From Telmatactis stephensoni (lineage: Eukaryota > Cnidaria > Anthozoa > Actiniaria > Isophelliidae), in assembly GCA_029948255.1 (NCBI GenBank), contig JALIZF010001762.1, forward strand, positions 124,001-188,000: a stretch of 64,000 nucleotides of DNA, read 5' to 3'. A model generated the notes under the pieces. The model saw only the letters and a program-made list of their open reading frames with translations. It did no database searches and was not told where the DNA came from. Position 1 is the first letter of the stretch; each line of letters starts with the position of its first letter. A program made the translations under genes and the position numbers. Positions 1 to 11,450 of this stretch are shown one piece after another.

Positions 1-755
1 GACCCTGGTGTTGGCAGAACTATGACGTGATTTGATTGGTTCCTAATAAAAATTCTTACAGATTTCCTGATTGGTTGATATCGCAATTTGAAAAATGGCT
101 GCCGTTTTGCCTTTCGACGGTATTTATGTTTACATGATAATTTTCTTCAATTTTCTTTCCGTATCTCGGCGAAATTACCGATCCGTTACTTCAATCAAAG
201 AAACATTTGGGTTCAGTTGCTCAACCATGGCAATTAAGGCGAAACAATGAAAAAATAAAAGATTTGTGCACGGTCACGGTTGAAAAAAATGAACAAAGAC
301 ATATAACAAAAGGCTTCCTAACCAGTCCCCTCTATTAACTATGATTGAATCATACGCTAACTGTCCTCATCCAACCGTGAAAATCCAATCGTATCGTAGC
401 TTCATCATGCTTCATGATTTTACTCATATCACTTGGGAAACAAAATCAAGAGAACAACACAATATATGTAACGGTTATATATCCAAAGTACAGTTGTTAC
501 ATAAACTGAGTGAGCTGACATCAGTTTGAAAGTACCGTAGCAAAGATGGCGAGAAAAGACCGTTTTAGCCTAGTTTATCAGCCTTTGAAATAAAAATTGT
601 ATTAGATTTCAAATTGGAAACCATAATAAACACGCAGAAGAACCATTTTTCTTCTCTTTCCCACATTTCGCCATTTTGACATGAAAGCCACGTGATCAAA
701 ATCTCCAAGATTTTTGGAGATTTATCACGTGACAATCCAGCCAACACCAGGGTCT
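1..755. repeat. Possible TIR-flanked repeat at window edge
   Basis: GACCCTGGTGTTGG at 1-14 is the exact reverse complement of CCAACACCAGGGTC at 742-755. The interval has no convincing coding frame. Just downstream (about 800-820) lies a short GAGCCTGGGAACGAGG motif that resembles a dispersed repeat. The left end coincides with the window edge, so the true boundary and any target duplication cannot be seen. No upstream cyclase exon was recognised between 756 and 1084. Confidence 0.35.
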
Positions 756-1084
756 TCCCTTCGAGCGCCCGCCATTTTGAAAAAAAAAGCGAGAAGGGAG
801 AGCCTGGGAACGAGGTTGCTGCTTTTCATGACAACCACAGCAATTTTTAATATCGAGTTCATAAAGTTGTTTACACACTTCTACTGCATACATGGAAATA
901 AAGAGCTTTTCCATAAACTTGATCGGGTTTATCTTGTATTCAGTAGATTAATGGTTGAAGAGTTCATCTGATTTGTGTGAAAACCTGAGCACCTGGTGTA
1001 TAAGAAGTCTTCACTGGAAACGAACCGACGGTACGTGACTCATTAGTCGCCGTATAAATGATGACTCGTTTGTATTTTTTTAAG

Positions 1085-4000
1085 GTTGAAACCATAGGTG
1101 ATGCATACATGGTTGTCAGCGGTGTTCCTGAACGTACAAAGTACCATGCAGAGCACATAGCAGACATGGCGCTCAATCTCCTTGCAGCCATGCCAAGCAT
1201 CAGGGATCCCGCAAAGCTAAATGAGCACTTATTAGTTCGTATTGGTGTACATACGGGTACTGTTGTTGCGGGCGTGGTTGGCCTTAAGATGCCGCGCTAC
1301 TGTTTGTTTGGTGATACTGTAAATACAGCGTCTAGAATGGAATCTACAGGACTTGTAAGCAATTTTATAATATGGGTAAAGAAATTGCTGCTTTCCATTT
1401 TGTTGTCCCGAATATTGGTCATGTAGTACAATGCTAAGAAAAATGGTGCCAAATATATTAAAAAGCGCTAAAACGCTAATGGTGTGTTCAATTTTTTTTA
1501 AAAAAAGAGCATAAGTAAGAGGGAAAATTCTCGCGCGCCCTCGACAGAATCATTGCGCCCAAATTATTTGAAACAGCTTTAGCTCGCACTGGCAGCAAAC
1601 AAACAGAGCCAAAAGATTTGACATTTTCAAGAAACAAGTGAGCTCGATGTAATTTTCCAAATCTATAAATTTCCAAAAAAGATGGTCAAACAGACTTAAC
1701 TATATTTAGAACTGCTTAACTAGCAACCGTAAGGCACGCACACAGTACAACTTTTCTTACCCGTTTCTCTGTAACATCGCGCGCAATGTTGCATCGTGTG
1801 TCCACCCCAAAGCTTTCTTTTGAAACTTTCTGCCACCTTGTTCGCAACATTGTAGAGGGTGGACACACGGTGCGCAGTGTTTCAGAAAACGTTATTTCGT
1901 GCCTTTCTCTCACTAAATGAGATTGGAATTGAATATTACTAATCCTTGTGACATCTATTCGGCTAGCGCGTGCTGAAGTTGTATCCGAAGAAGAGGCAGG
2001 AATTTTTTAATGCCCCAAATGCGGGACAGTACATCACATTTAGCCGCCGAGAAGTTTTAGGTGAAGTGGTCTTCTGGTTCAACGTGCTACACTTATCTGA
2101 TATACCAGTTTCAGTTTTTTATTGGACCGTACAACTTGGCTGACCTCAGCCTAATAGCACTGCTCTGTCCAATGCTGCTTCTGTTATAGGAATTGTTTTT
2201 AATTTTTGTTTTCTATAATTTGCAGCCCTCATCTATTCACGTGAGTGAATCAACACAAAAGCATCTTGCTAAAGCTAATTATAAACTAAAACAACGTGGA
2301 AGTATGGACATCAAGGTATTTACCTTTACACCAACGACGTACAGTGATAGAGCAGTTTTCGTGTGTGTGTAAAACGAACCGGGCGTGACCGTGTCAGTGC
2401 CGTGTTGTCGAAATTTCTGCCATAGCCGCTCAGTTACTGCTCTAGTAACTATAGTGATAGTTCTCCGTTTTTCCTCCCCTCCTTTTGATTTAAGGTGGTA
2501 TGATACAAAAAAAAAGAATTTTGAGGAAAATTCTTAGCCATTTTATTTTTTTCATATAATATTGACCTCCATAAGAGAAATCATTTGCTACTACTTTTAA
2601 CAGTTATTTTTTGCTGTGGAAACGAAGCCACACCCAAAAACCATCATTTTAGGACTCTTACTCTAGCAGCTCTAGCTGTATATCTATAATTGCTATGCAT
2701 GCAAATCAAATTAAGAAAATCCATTAAACATTGATTAATCTATGCAATGAACCAAAATCAGTTGTTTGGCTAAAATATTCTTGAGATAAACAAATAAACA
2801 ATCAAAGAGGCGATAATTTAAGGCACTGCCCTTAGTTACAAAGCCGTGATGTGACTTAACAATGTAAAATTCTTGGGGTTTTTTAGGTTCATTGCACTTA
2901 GATACCGCTATGACTAAGTATTCCTGACAAATTTCATGCTATAATATTAAAGACACACAAAGTAGTGGGTGGTATGCCAATGGCAACCAGCTAACGTTGT
3001 TCAGAAAATCGTGGATTATTGGATGAAAAAATTATGTTTTCAAGAATCACAACTATTCTACTTTAAAAAAGAGATAATTTCCGAAGTGAATCGACTGGAA
3101 AAAAGGTTTTTTTTTACAATTTTCTTTAAAATTGACATTTTTGGGGGGTATCATACCACTTTAAGGTATTACATAACTGCTCAAAAAATATCGTTTTAAA
3201 ACTGAACTATGAAAACTATGGGTACTTTTTCCTTTTGTTACGATGGACTAGCCGGGATCACTTTGACGACAACATTAAGCCATACCTTTCTGCTGGTAGC
3301 TTGCTTGTATTTAAGTTTTCAAATTACAATTTCCAATTGCATAATTTGACGTTCCAGTTGCCAACTCTTATCTCACTTAGAACTACAAGACATCAATTGC
3401 ACAAGTATTTCTAGCATATGGTAGAGCCGTAGCCCAAACAAGACTCGCGTTACACTGTGCGGTTGGTCCTGCCCCTGCGAGGTCCAACAACTAGCCATAA
3501 CAAAATTGTCATGAAAAATCTACGTCACAAAAGTTCCTTGCCAAAATTATTAATAAAGTACAAAATCACTACAAGAATGAAATGCATAGAAAAGTGTCGC
3601 TTAACACATTTATTGGTTAAGAAGCTGTAATGTACCTATCAATGTAAGTCTCGTGAGGGGGGTATTTGGGCCAGGGGTGGGGATTTGATAACCAACGTGT
3701 GTCGGGAGTTTGAACACAAACTCTGTCCCGTGTGTCGGGATATTTAATTAATGAGTTTTCGAGGCCAGTGATAAGCTACTAGGAGTGGTCACTAAGAAAA
3801 CGTATTAAGAGGGGATTTTTTTTCAAGTTCGAGCAGCGAACGACAAAAACTCCTTAGTTGAAGAATAGTTGTTAATGTTCTAAAAAACTAAAATTATTTC
3901 TGTTAGAAAGTTTAAGTTGTTTGTAAGTAGTTTTGGCCGATGAAAAAAAGCGTTAATCCAAAGCGAAAATTGGATCGAAAATGAAGCTTAGGCCTTCATT

Positions 4001-7000
4001 TGCTCATTTGCTATATGTGTTCTTTATATTCAGCTTGAAAGAGCTTAATCCTGACACAACGTCCAAGAAAAAGTCTTTGTACAATTTAAAAAATCCGTTT
4101 TAAACAGGTATCTTGGTACATCAGTTTTTAAACGATAGAAAAAGGATTTGAGTGTAATCCAGAACGAAAATCTGGATTAAAACTCGCACGAATGTCTAGT
4201 TTTAACGCTTTTCGCCATTATTGCTCATCATTGAAAAGAATCTCCTTTTAAAAATGTTGCAGCTCTTTTATATCTTGGACATGGGGTGGTTTTAAGGCTT
4301 TTGGTGAACATCTTCCCCTGGGTGGGGATTTTTGTACCATTAGATTGATAATTCACCGATTGGCCGTAATTTACGTCATCAAAATGTAAACAAACGGTCA
4401 AAGTTCGGACATTGATCGAAAGCTTCGTACAGAATATTAGGATATGGTCGCTACAAAAATATGATTTTAAAAGCAATTCTCGCTTCCCTCATCGATGGAA
4501 AAGGAATAAAGACGAATAAATTGTTGTTTTATCATTTTCCTGGCGCAAAAAGACAAACCGCCGAGAACAAAGGATTAAACCGTCGCTTTCCGTCTTATAG
4601 CGAAGCCATCGAGGAGACAGTTTTAAGAGTACGAAGATAGCTACATTTCCAGCCTACATTTCTTCGGGGGGACAGAATTAACAACACAAAACCCTGACTG
4701 ATTAATGCTATAGCTAGTAAAGAAAAAGGTAGGCGAAATTGTGTACTGGGAAGCGTCAGACGAAATATTATAGGTCGTTGAGATCCTTTGACCTTGTGAA
4801 GTGAAATCCCCGTGAAATCATCTCATTGACTGACTAATCGACCGTACAAGTATCTTCCTATAAGTCTACCGAGAGGTGCAAGAGTTTCTGTGACTTTCAA
4901 CTCTTCAGTCTTTCCCTGTGAAGCCGATCAAGCCTTGGAGAGTTGTAGGATTGGAGAGTTGATCGACCGCCTTTTCATCGTAGATGTTTATGGTCATTGA
5001 TAGACTTCGTTTGCAGACACGTATGCTATACAATTTCGCTTACCTTTAGTACCTTTTCTTTACTAGCTATAGAACAGGGTTAGGGTTTTGGCTTTTTTGG
5101 GGGGCCCTTTTACCCTGACGAAATGTATGGTAAAAATATGTTCTTCGTACAGTGCGAATCTTCATTTGCAGACACGTAAAGTGCTTTCTTTGTCGATGAA
5201 TAAGCTCACTATACGATTTTGCTTACTTTTTACTCGTGCCCAGGCCGTAGGCCGGCACGAGTCTAGGTTAACCGTTTCTATCTATCTATCGTAGTCGCAA
5301 ATGTGTATGCAAATTAGGCAGGCATGGAAACGAGGCCAAGCACACATCCATGACTCAGCTCAGTTTGACTTGCATCATATCGAAGCAAAGCAGTAAACTT
5401 TCTGAACTTTCAAAACAGAGAGTTACTTTAATTTCACGAGTCAGGAATGTTTAGTAACTTAAACTTCACTATAAATGCAGTCGGATCGAGCCATTGCGTT
5501 ACAGCAGTCTCTCGTGAGTGTCAATCAAGGTAAATTCAAGCTTCTTCATTCGAAATTTACCAAATCGACGATATATTCAAATGTTAGCTCGACGTACCAG
5601 CAAATCTCGCTTTCTAAAACATGACTAAGCTGGTTTGAGATATATATTTATATCCCTCTGTTGTTCAGTAGACTTTTGGAATTTTTAGATGACTGGCATT
5701 TTCATGTTACTGACAGAACTTTCTTAATTCGAGGCAGTTGAATATAACTTATATATTAACCAAGTTTGTATGATATCCTCTGTCTTTCATGAGGAAAATG
5801 TATACATAAAGGGAAGATTGGTGCAATAAATCACTTGATGAGAAACTTAAATGCTGAAGGGTTTGTTTTCTGCCTTGTTTCTGGTGCTTTTCTCCAGTAA
5901 TACACTACTGTCAGAACAGTGCTTGTGATTTGTTCAAGTGACAAAGAAACTGTAGAACAAAAGGCATGTAAAAGTATATGCTAATGCTAGTAAAAGAACT
6001 GGCTAACTAATAGCAGACTGTAAATTAATCTTTTTGTTTTCTTTTGTTTTCAGTAACAACATTACTAAAATAATACAAACCAAATAGTCCTTTTTCTTCC
6101 ATCTGCACAGTAACTCTAGAACACATTAGACACTTCAATTTTATTTTTTGAAATATTACAAATTGGATGGGCAACCAAGCAAATAAACTGATGGCTGCCA
6201 AAGACCATGCAGCTTTGGCATCTAGCTTATGTAAGAACACAGGTATCCCAAGGTGGCTCAATTCCTTGGGCTGGGCACGAGTAAACGCACCATTGTGCGT
6301 CTAGTTCTTTGTAAGTTTAGCATTAATAGCGTGTAAGAGTTTTGTTTTGTTGGCCATTTTTTCCAGACGAAATGGAGGCTACAAATGTAGCTGTCTTTTG
6401 TACAATTTGAACTGTCTCCCCGATTAGATGTGACGGTTTAATCCTTCTCGGCGGGTTTTTTGTCTTTTTGCGCCAGGAAAATGATAAAAAACAATAATTT
6501 CTTCGTCTTTATTCCTTTTCTATCGATGAGGGAAGCGAGAATTGCTTTTAAAATCATATTTCTGTAGCGACCATATCCTAATATTCTGTACGAAGCTTTC
6601 AATCAATGTCCGAACTTTGACCGTTTGTTTACATATTGATGACGTAAAATACCACGTGTACGTTAGAGGCCAATCGGTGAATTTCTTCCCCACCCCGGGG
6701 CATTTGAATTTTTTTTTCAAATCCCCACCCCTTGCAATTGCCCGTATACCCCCCTCTAGGGATTGCATTGATAGATGTATAAGAATCTCGTGGAAACAAA
6801 CGACAAGATAACTTACTAAGAGGAAAAGCACTTATGAAGAAGTTTTGTTGAAATGTTCTTTTCTTGTCTAAGGGTAAAGGTGGAATGAAAACATATTGGC
6901 TTCTTGGTCGATCAGACGAATGCTCAGTCCCTCCTGATTTAGAGTCTATTGGTGATGCTCTTAGCCTAATCTCTCAAGGGGATTTAATGGCTGACAACAT

Positions 7001-7373
7001 AATATCTGGTACCTCTGTAGATGTCTTCTTTGGTGAACACTCGTTTCATTCATATGTAACGATGAATCCTGATGATTTTCCTGCAGACGAGCATATAAGT
7101 GCACCAGACGCCGAAGGTGTCTCAGTGGCCTATTATGGTCACTGTCCCCACTCCCCGGAAAAAGAGAAATTGCGCTCAAAATGGGACGATTTAGAGAAGA
7201 AGTTACCAAAGAAACCGAGCAAAGAAGAAAAACAGGAAATTGACGAAACCAAGAAACCTGAGGAAAGGTGTCAACGAAGAAAAATCAAAATTAAACAGGA
7301 AAAGGAATCCAAACCAACGAAAAATTCTGATGATATCAAGTCGGTTTCAACATCACTTTGTTTGATATTGTAA
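1085..7373 (+). CDS. Guanylate cyclase catalytic region, last three coding exons (partial)
   Basis: Three exons join in phase 0: 1085-1354, 2226-2315 and 6873-7373, each with GT donor and AG acceptor. The first begins [13 protein letters not shown] and carries [18 protein letters not shown], hallmarks of the class III nucleotide cyclase fold that makes cGMP from GTP. The second continues with IHVSE and the third with [12 protein letters not shown], the usual end of the domain. After the domain the last exon adds about 140 residues, including a Lys/Glu-rich stretch, and ends Cys-Leu-Ile-Leu at the stop, which fits a CaaX box with X=Leu (geranylgeranyl type). The upstream part of the gene is outside the window, so receptor or soluble class is not decided; the catalytic motifs look closer to receptor-type cyclases. 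The last intron (2316-6872) is filled by mobile elements. No canonical poly(A) signal was noticed soon after the stop. Confidence 0.85.
1775..1877. repeat. Imperfect hairpin in cyclase intron
   Basis: Inverted arms around GTGTGTCCACC (about 1793-1805) and GGTGGACACAC (about 1858-1868), extended by GCGCAATGTTGC/GCAACATTG pieces, make an imperfect foldback of about 100 bp. It lies in the intron 1355-2225, which otherwise shows no recognisable feature. Confidence 0.4.
2495..3159. mobile_element. MITE with GTGGTATGATAC termini
   Basis: A 665-bp AT-rich element begins GTGGTATGATAC (2495-2506) and ends with its exact reverse complement GTATCATACCAC (3148-3159). Both sides are bordered by TTTAAG (2489-2494 and 3160-3165), a good target-site duplication. 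There is no transposase. It is a non-autonomous DNA transposon in the last intron of the cyclase gene. The superfamily is not assigned. Confidence 0.7.
3805..4251. mobile_element. MITE family A, copy 1
   Basis: About 447 bp bounded by TTAAGAGGGGATTTTTTTT on the left and AATCTCCTTTTAA on the right. The whole segment is similar, in the opposite orientation, to 51341-51792 (for example GCGAGTTTTAATCC / GGATTAAAACTCGC around 4170 and 51410). The ends suggest a TTAA target. Inner subrepeats GGATTAA...TTTTCG occur twice in each copy. No coding capacity. Confidence 0.65.
5232..6304 (+). mobile_element. Helitron2/Helentron-like non-autonomous element
   Basis: The left end is ACTCGTGCC...GGCACGAGT, a hairpin with an AGGCCGTAGGCC tip. 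The right end has GGGCACGAGT, the inverse of the left terminus, placed about 20 bases inside, then the hairpin ACGCAC-CATT-GTGCGT, then CTAG. The element sits between T residues (TT before 5232 and TT after 6304). Asymmetric inverted repeats, a 3-prime hairpin and a TT target are the described marks of Helitron2/Helentron elements. No Rep/helicase is encoded. Confidence 0.55.
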
Positions 7374-7882
7374 AATAGATGAAATCCATTGCTTCCTTTG
7401 CAGGCGGACGGTACGATATCCTGCAAAAGTCGATCGAATCGAAGCCTACTGGAAAGAAATCCAAACTTTTAAACCGGTTTTAAACTTAGTCTGTAAATAT
7501 TAGCCTTTATAGCACACCATTGATAATTAGCTTTAGCTAACTTTCAACTTGTTCTCTAAATTATTATTGATATGTGCAATTCCCACTGTAAATTATGTAC
7601 ATTAGGTCTTATGTGCTCAATGCCGTCCTGTTTAACAGGGAATGGAGTCGCTGTACTCAAAATCACAGATCTCGATGAGATTAGACTTTTATAGCTACTT
7701 ATCAAACTCATTAATAATTCATTAGAAAACACAATGGAAATCACTACCGGAACGTAGATCTTTATATCGGATAAAGATTTTTGTTCATTTGCATAAACTT
7801 GAAGTTGGATTTTCTAAGCCAAAAGTAGTCAAACTTGGAAAATTCTGGTCCAATATGATAATTGACAACTAGACGTTTGATA
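7374..7882. other. Intergenic, no feature seen
   Basis: This stretch follows the cyclase stop codon and probably includes its 3-prime UTR. I see no gene, no clear repeat and no canonical AATAAA signal in it. Confidence 0.4.
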
Positions 7883-7991
7883 AGTAATATAAAGAACTCG
7901 AGAGCGTGTTATATCGGGTCTAAAGATCCTCGCCTTCGGCTCGGATCTTTATCCACCGATATAACACGCTCTCTCGTTCTTTATACATTAC
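7883..7991. repeat. Near-perfect hairpin, AGCGTGTTATATCGG arms
   Basis: The arm GTAATATAAAGAAC...AGAGCGTGTTATATCGG folds on CCGATATAACACGCTCT...GTTCTTTATACATTAC, with a tip at GCCTTCGGC. Length is about 109 bp. The structure matches the other short-tip hairpins in the window (20467, 21032, 23378, 35836, 41900, 49302) but the sequence is its own family. Confidence 0.6.
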
Positions 7992-8140
7992 ATGTATAAG
8001 CAAATCTAATACTGATCGAAGGTCATGTATTGAGAATTAAGTTCAATTCCTGAAACAAGTGACCATCTGCGACCAGGCTGTTATTTCACTCCAGCTTAAA
8101 TAAACGAAATTTGTTCCGGATTTATTACAAAGGTATATAA

Positions 8141-8282
8141 ATAGGCCCTTTGCAGCACGTGCGAATGGAATGAGCGCATTTTGGAGGGCAAAAACACTGG
8201 TTTCCAGTCAATAGGACATTGAAATTCTTTTGTTTTGCCCTCCAAATTGAGCTGCATTCCAACATGCTGCAAAGGGCCTATT
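8141..8282. repeat. Foldback repeat with GGCCCTTTGCAGCA arms
   Basis: ATAGGCCCTTTGCAGCA at 8141 and TGCTGCAAAGGGCCTAT ending near 8281 are inverted. The match continues inward, with mismatches, to TTGGAGGGCAAAA/TTTTGCCCTCCAA. The ORFs through it (8096-8585) are only reflections of the inverted repeat. Confidence 0.6.
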
Positions 8283-8646
8283 CGGTATAAATTGAGTGAG
8301 GGGGGGGGGAGCACCTTAAATTTGATTGCCATGGATATTGCAAGATGGAACAAAAAGGCAGAAATTGCAGAAAAGGTCTTCATCTTGTTCAAAATAGCCA
8401 TTGTGAACTCCGAGCTTTGTGGCAATACTTTTATACCCACGTTTATATGCTATAGAGTGCGAGAACTTGAATCTCTTTGCTTGGAGATATCGATGATGGA
8501 TATAAACTTATCCCTGACTGAGCTTTGTAACAAACAGACTTTAACTTTAACTCTATACGAACTGAGGGCTGCCCGCCTCGACTAGCCTAGCTATTTCTGC
8601 GGGCCAGCACTATTATTACTTGTAATTATTACTGTAAAAAAATAAA

Positions 8647-8682
8647 CGTCTCGTCTCGTCTCGTCTCGTCTCGTCTTGTCTT
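8647..8682 (+). repeat. CGTCT tandem tail
   Basis: About seven copies of a 5-bp CGTCT unit follow an AATAAA. Such 5-bp tails are typical of 3-prime ends of LINE or SINE copies, and 8440-8646 upstream may be the element's 3-prime part, but no RT motif is visible there. Confidence 0.45.
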
Positions 8683-8901
8683 GGACTGAGTACCACCAAG
8701 CAAATAAAAGAGTAAAACAAATCATTCGAATTTCCCCTTTCCTCTAAATCGCCTTAAAATGCAACCAAACCATCAAAAAAACACAAAGAATGCAATAGAA
8801 CACTAAAATAAGGTAAAAGATGTGATTTATTATATTTTCGATAAATTTCTATATTTGAATATATCGATCAATATTTTTAAAAACAACACAACACTTTTAA
8901 A

Positions 8902-8949
8902 TTTGAAAGACATGTTTCGACTTTCATAAAGCCATCTTCAGTTTGAAGT
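8902..8949 (-). ncRNA. Hammerhead-like ribozyme motif at a PLE-type end
   Basis: On the minus strand the order is CUGAAGA, one extra U, helix GGCUUU-AUG-AAAGUC, then GAAAC-AU-GUC. Flanking bases can pair as helix I (AAA before the core with UUU after GUC, plus UU/AA beyond a mismatch). Compared with the canonical core, position 7 is A and one extra nucleotide precedes helix II. The same layout with different but still pairing helices is seen at 12312-12358, 24396-24443 and 52915-52955. PLEs are known to carry hammerhead ribozymes with very short helix III. Confidence 0.5.
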
Positions 8950-9464
8950 GAAGCTAATTACAAGTTACAGTTATATAGGTATAAAAACAGGATTAAATTA
9001 CAACGGTCAAATACTAAATGAAACGAGATAAGATTACATGTGGATAGTAGTATTATAATGCTTAACCTGAGTATTGAGCTCAGGTTTATAACTATTTATA
9101 AAAAGAGCATATATATAAACAGTAGACCATCCTCATTTGGAATTGGCCAAAAATATGTCGTGGTACGTACGTTGTTTCGAATTGGTTATAGAAAACATGA
9201 CCTCGCTTTACTACAATCATTTGTTGTATAGGGTAGTCAAAGCTGTCATTTTGATTTCTGACTACATCTATCCATTTTTACGTGACAGCGAAAGAGGGTG
9301 AACAGTGCTGACTCCTTTTGAATTGAATAGATTCCTTGCACGCGTTTTGAATTGAATACTTTTGACCAGGCGTTCCTGTGTCATCTATCTCGTTACCAGG
9401 GCCTTTGCCTGCTGAGAACGAGGCCAGGCTGTGAGGTCGCTAAGCTTATGTCGTAACCTGCAAT

Positions 9465-9789
9465 ATGGCGGGTCTTAATTCTGAACAACTGCAGTTTTTA
9501 GGTAATGTAAGATTAGTTCTGTTGGATTTGTCGCGGAGATTACAACAAGATGTGAGCGAAGATGTAGCAGATTACATTTTGTTTAGGCTGCAGCGACTAT
9601 CCTGCCATTTAGCAAGACTGGCGCATGCCTGTAACTCGAGTGTACGAAACCGTGCAGGCTGAGCTTGATATCGTAACTTCTCTTTTGGTGGAAACAGAGC
9701 AAAATATCTTATCCCATCAATCAGTGGGGGCAAGTACCAATCAATCAGGGAGTGTAGGTCGTCCTCGAATTGATATTTGTAGGACATAG
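9465..9789 (+). pseudogene. Frameshifted short ORF, integrase-core-type N-terminus (tentative)
   Basis: ATG at 9465 opens MAGLNSEQLQF and a helical, Leu-rich stretch. The frame shifts near 9640 (CGAGTGTACGAAACC); the other frame continues with VYETVQAELDIVTSLL to SGSVGRPRIDI and a TAG at 9787-9789. The whole would be about 105 residues. The GRPRIDI ending recalls the region just before the helix-turn-helix of integrase-core-domain proteins seen in many cnidarian and fish genomes, which is an impression from memory only. It follows the left inverted arm directly. Confidence 0.3.
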
Positions 9790-10094
9790 CGGAAAAACAG
9801 CTAAGCGGTGGTTTTCATAATTTTTTCATAAACTGATTATGAAGTATGAAAAACAGTAACTGCTACACTTTTACTAGCTTGAATAAAAACTTTTTACAAA
9901 ACCTTGTGACGTTACAGTAAAACTTCGTGGGGATATTTATCAAAACAATGATTTTTCTGCTGACCAAAATGTCACCTCTCCCAAAGTACATGGCATTATA
10001 TCTCAGAAACGCATGCATCAAATTTTGATATTATTGGATATTTTGTTCTTGGTGTCTAAAACGGCTTGTATGCAAAATATTGAGCCTTAAAAAC

Positions 10095-10709
10095 CTATGG
10101 TGTCCTTATAAATGGAGACCGTAAAACGTTTTTCCGCCTAGCTTGTCTATTTGTAGTTCTAAGGATAGCATATCCACGCTGGCCTAGCTCTGGAAACTGG
10201 TTTATGATACAATTGTGAACTTCAGTACCAGTTCCGTTTTTTGGAAACTCAATTTTCTTCTCGCCTAAATTGTTCAATGCTAAACTTATTCTTTTAGCAG
10301 GAGTCGGCAAGTGATTTGCAGTCGAAGACGCTAGGCAGCAGAAAGAACGGGACCATGTCTGCCCAGGTCGTTGGTATGGTCGACCACGGTTTACAGCTCG
10401 TGGTCTGGCTTGTCTGCTTACACGTGAGCCAGTTTGGGTCCGATATCCAAAAAGTCTTTGATGTTCTGTCCTAGCTGTTATGGTCGGCTGAGAGGCAGAA
10501 GAAACCGTTGAAGCGACAGAAGGAACCGTTGAAGTGGCAGAAAGAACCGTTGAAGTGGCCGCTAAAGCACTGATACACATGGGCACGGAAGGTCGAGATT
10601 CCGTTGTTGTCGAAGTTGTTGTTGGGCTCATTCCACGACCAATTAAATCCGCTGTCTGAATAAGTCGATCAGCACATTCACGGAGGGCCCTCTGCGTTGA
10701 CTGATCCAT
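10095..10709 (-). CDS. Hypothetical protein, E3-ligase-like N-terminal region (tentative)
   Basis: A 204-residue frame starts MDQSTQRALRECADRLIQ, has a Ser/Thr-rich low-complexity middle (about residues 26-75) and a conserved-looking C-terminal block with LGEKKIEFPKNG and FPELGQRGYAILR. That block resembles the N-terminal region of proteins annotated in cnidarians as G2/M-phase-specific E3 ubiquitin ligase-like; I infer this from memory. No HECT domain follows in the window, so it may be an exon or a captured fragment. The upstream ATG of the longer frame lies in the inverted arm and is less likely. It is preceded by the right arm, which is nearly the same leader as that of the + ORF at 9465. 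Confidence 0.4.
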   Translation of the reverse strand: MDQSTQRALRECADRLIQTADLIGRGMSPTTTSTTTESRPSVPMCISALAATSTVLSATSTVPSVASTVSSASQPTITARTEHQRLFGYRTQTGSRVSRQARPRAVNRGRPYQRPGQTWSRSFCCLASSTANHLPTPAKRISLALNNLGEKKIEFPKNGTGTEVHNCIINQFPELGQRGYAILRTTNRQARRKNVLRSPFIRTP

Positions 10710-11065
10710 GTTATAAAAGAAGAAGTTCAAGTGGTAAAGAGACCAAGAAACACACTGAAAAGCGACTCGTGAAGCTGTCAGAAACAACCGCGAAATAGCG
10801 ACCTCGCAGCCTGGCCTCGTTCTCAGCAGGCAAAGGCCCTGGTAACGAGATAGATGACACAGGAACGCCTGGTCAAAAGTATTCAATTCAAAACGCGTAC
10901 AAGGAATCTATTCAATTCAAAAGGAGTCGGCACTGTTCACCCTCTTTCGCTGTCACGTAAAATGGATGGATGCAGTCAGAAATCAAAATGACAGCTTTGA
11001 CTACCCTGTACAACAAATGATTGTAGTAAAGCGAGGTCATGTTTTCTATAACCAATTCGAAACAA

Positions 11066-11450
11066 CGTACGTACCGCGACATATTTTTCGCCAATTCCAA
11101 ATGAGGACGGTCTACTGTTTAGCAAATTCGAAATGTGTTGCGGCATATTTAACATGCACCAATTCAAAATGCACTGACGATACACTTTTTTTGCAAACAT
11201 CGTACGTACCGCGACATATTTTTTGCCAATTCCAAATGAGGACGATCCACTGTTTAGCGAATTCGAAATGTGTTGCGGTATATTTAACATGCACCAATTC
11301 AAAATGCACTGACAATACACTTTTTTTTTTGCAAACGTCGTACGTACCGCGGCATACTTTTTGCCAATTCCAAATGAGTACAGTCTACTGTTTAGCGAAT
11401 TCAAAATGTGTTGCGGCATATTTAACACGAATTCAAAATGCACGATACAT
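11066..11450. repeat. About 135-bp tandem repeat, three units
   Basis: The block CGTACGTACCGCG...CCAATTCCAAATGAG recurs at 11066, 11201 and 11339, a period of 135-138 bp. Each unit also contains TGTGTTGCGG(C/T)ATATTTAAC. The unit corresponds to part of the inverted arm (single copy at 9120-9175). ORFs here on both strands are made by the repeat and are not genes. Confidence 0.8.

Larger units (their letters stand above)
3655..6756. mobile_element. 3.1-kb TIR element in cyclase intron, host to nested insertions
   Basis: GAGGGGGGTAT (from 3655) followed by AGGGGTGGGGATTTGA matches in reverse the segment 6717-6756. A second, longer inverted pair is at about 4349-4583 and 6432-6683, roughly 240 bp, with mutations and one small insertion. 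No transposase frame is visible. Inside sit a MITE (3805-4251) and a Helentron-like element (5232-6304). I read it as an old non-autonomous DNA element broadened by later insertions. The exact ends and target duplication are not clear. Confidence 0.5.

Noticed and set aside
341..971. ORFs of 60-85 residues upstream of the cyclase exon
   Set aside because: They have no similarity to cyclase upstream domains, and part of the stretch is dispersed repeat; no acceptor-donor pair supports an exon.
4228..6831. Mirror ORFs beginning [15 protein letters not shown] on opposite strands
   Set aside because: They come from the inverted arms of the TIR element in the intron; no stop-free conservation beyond the arms.
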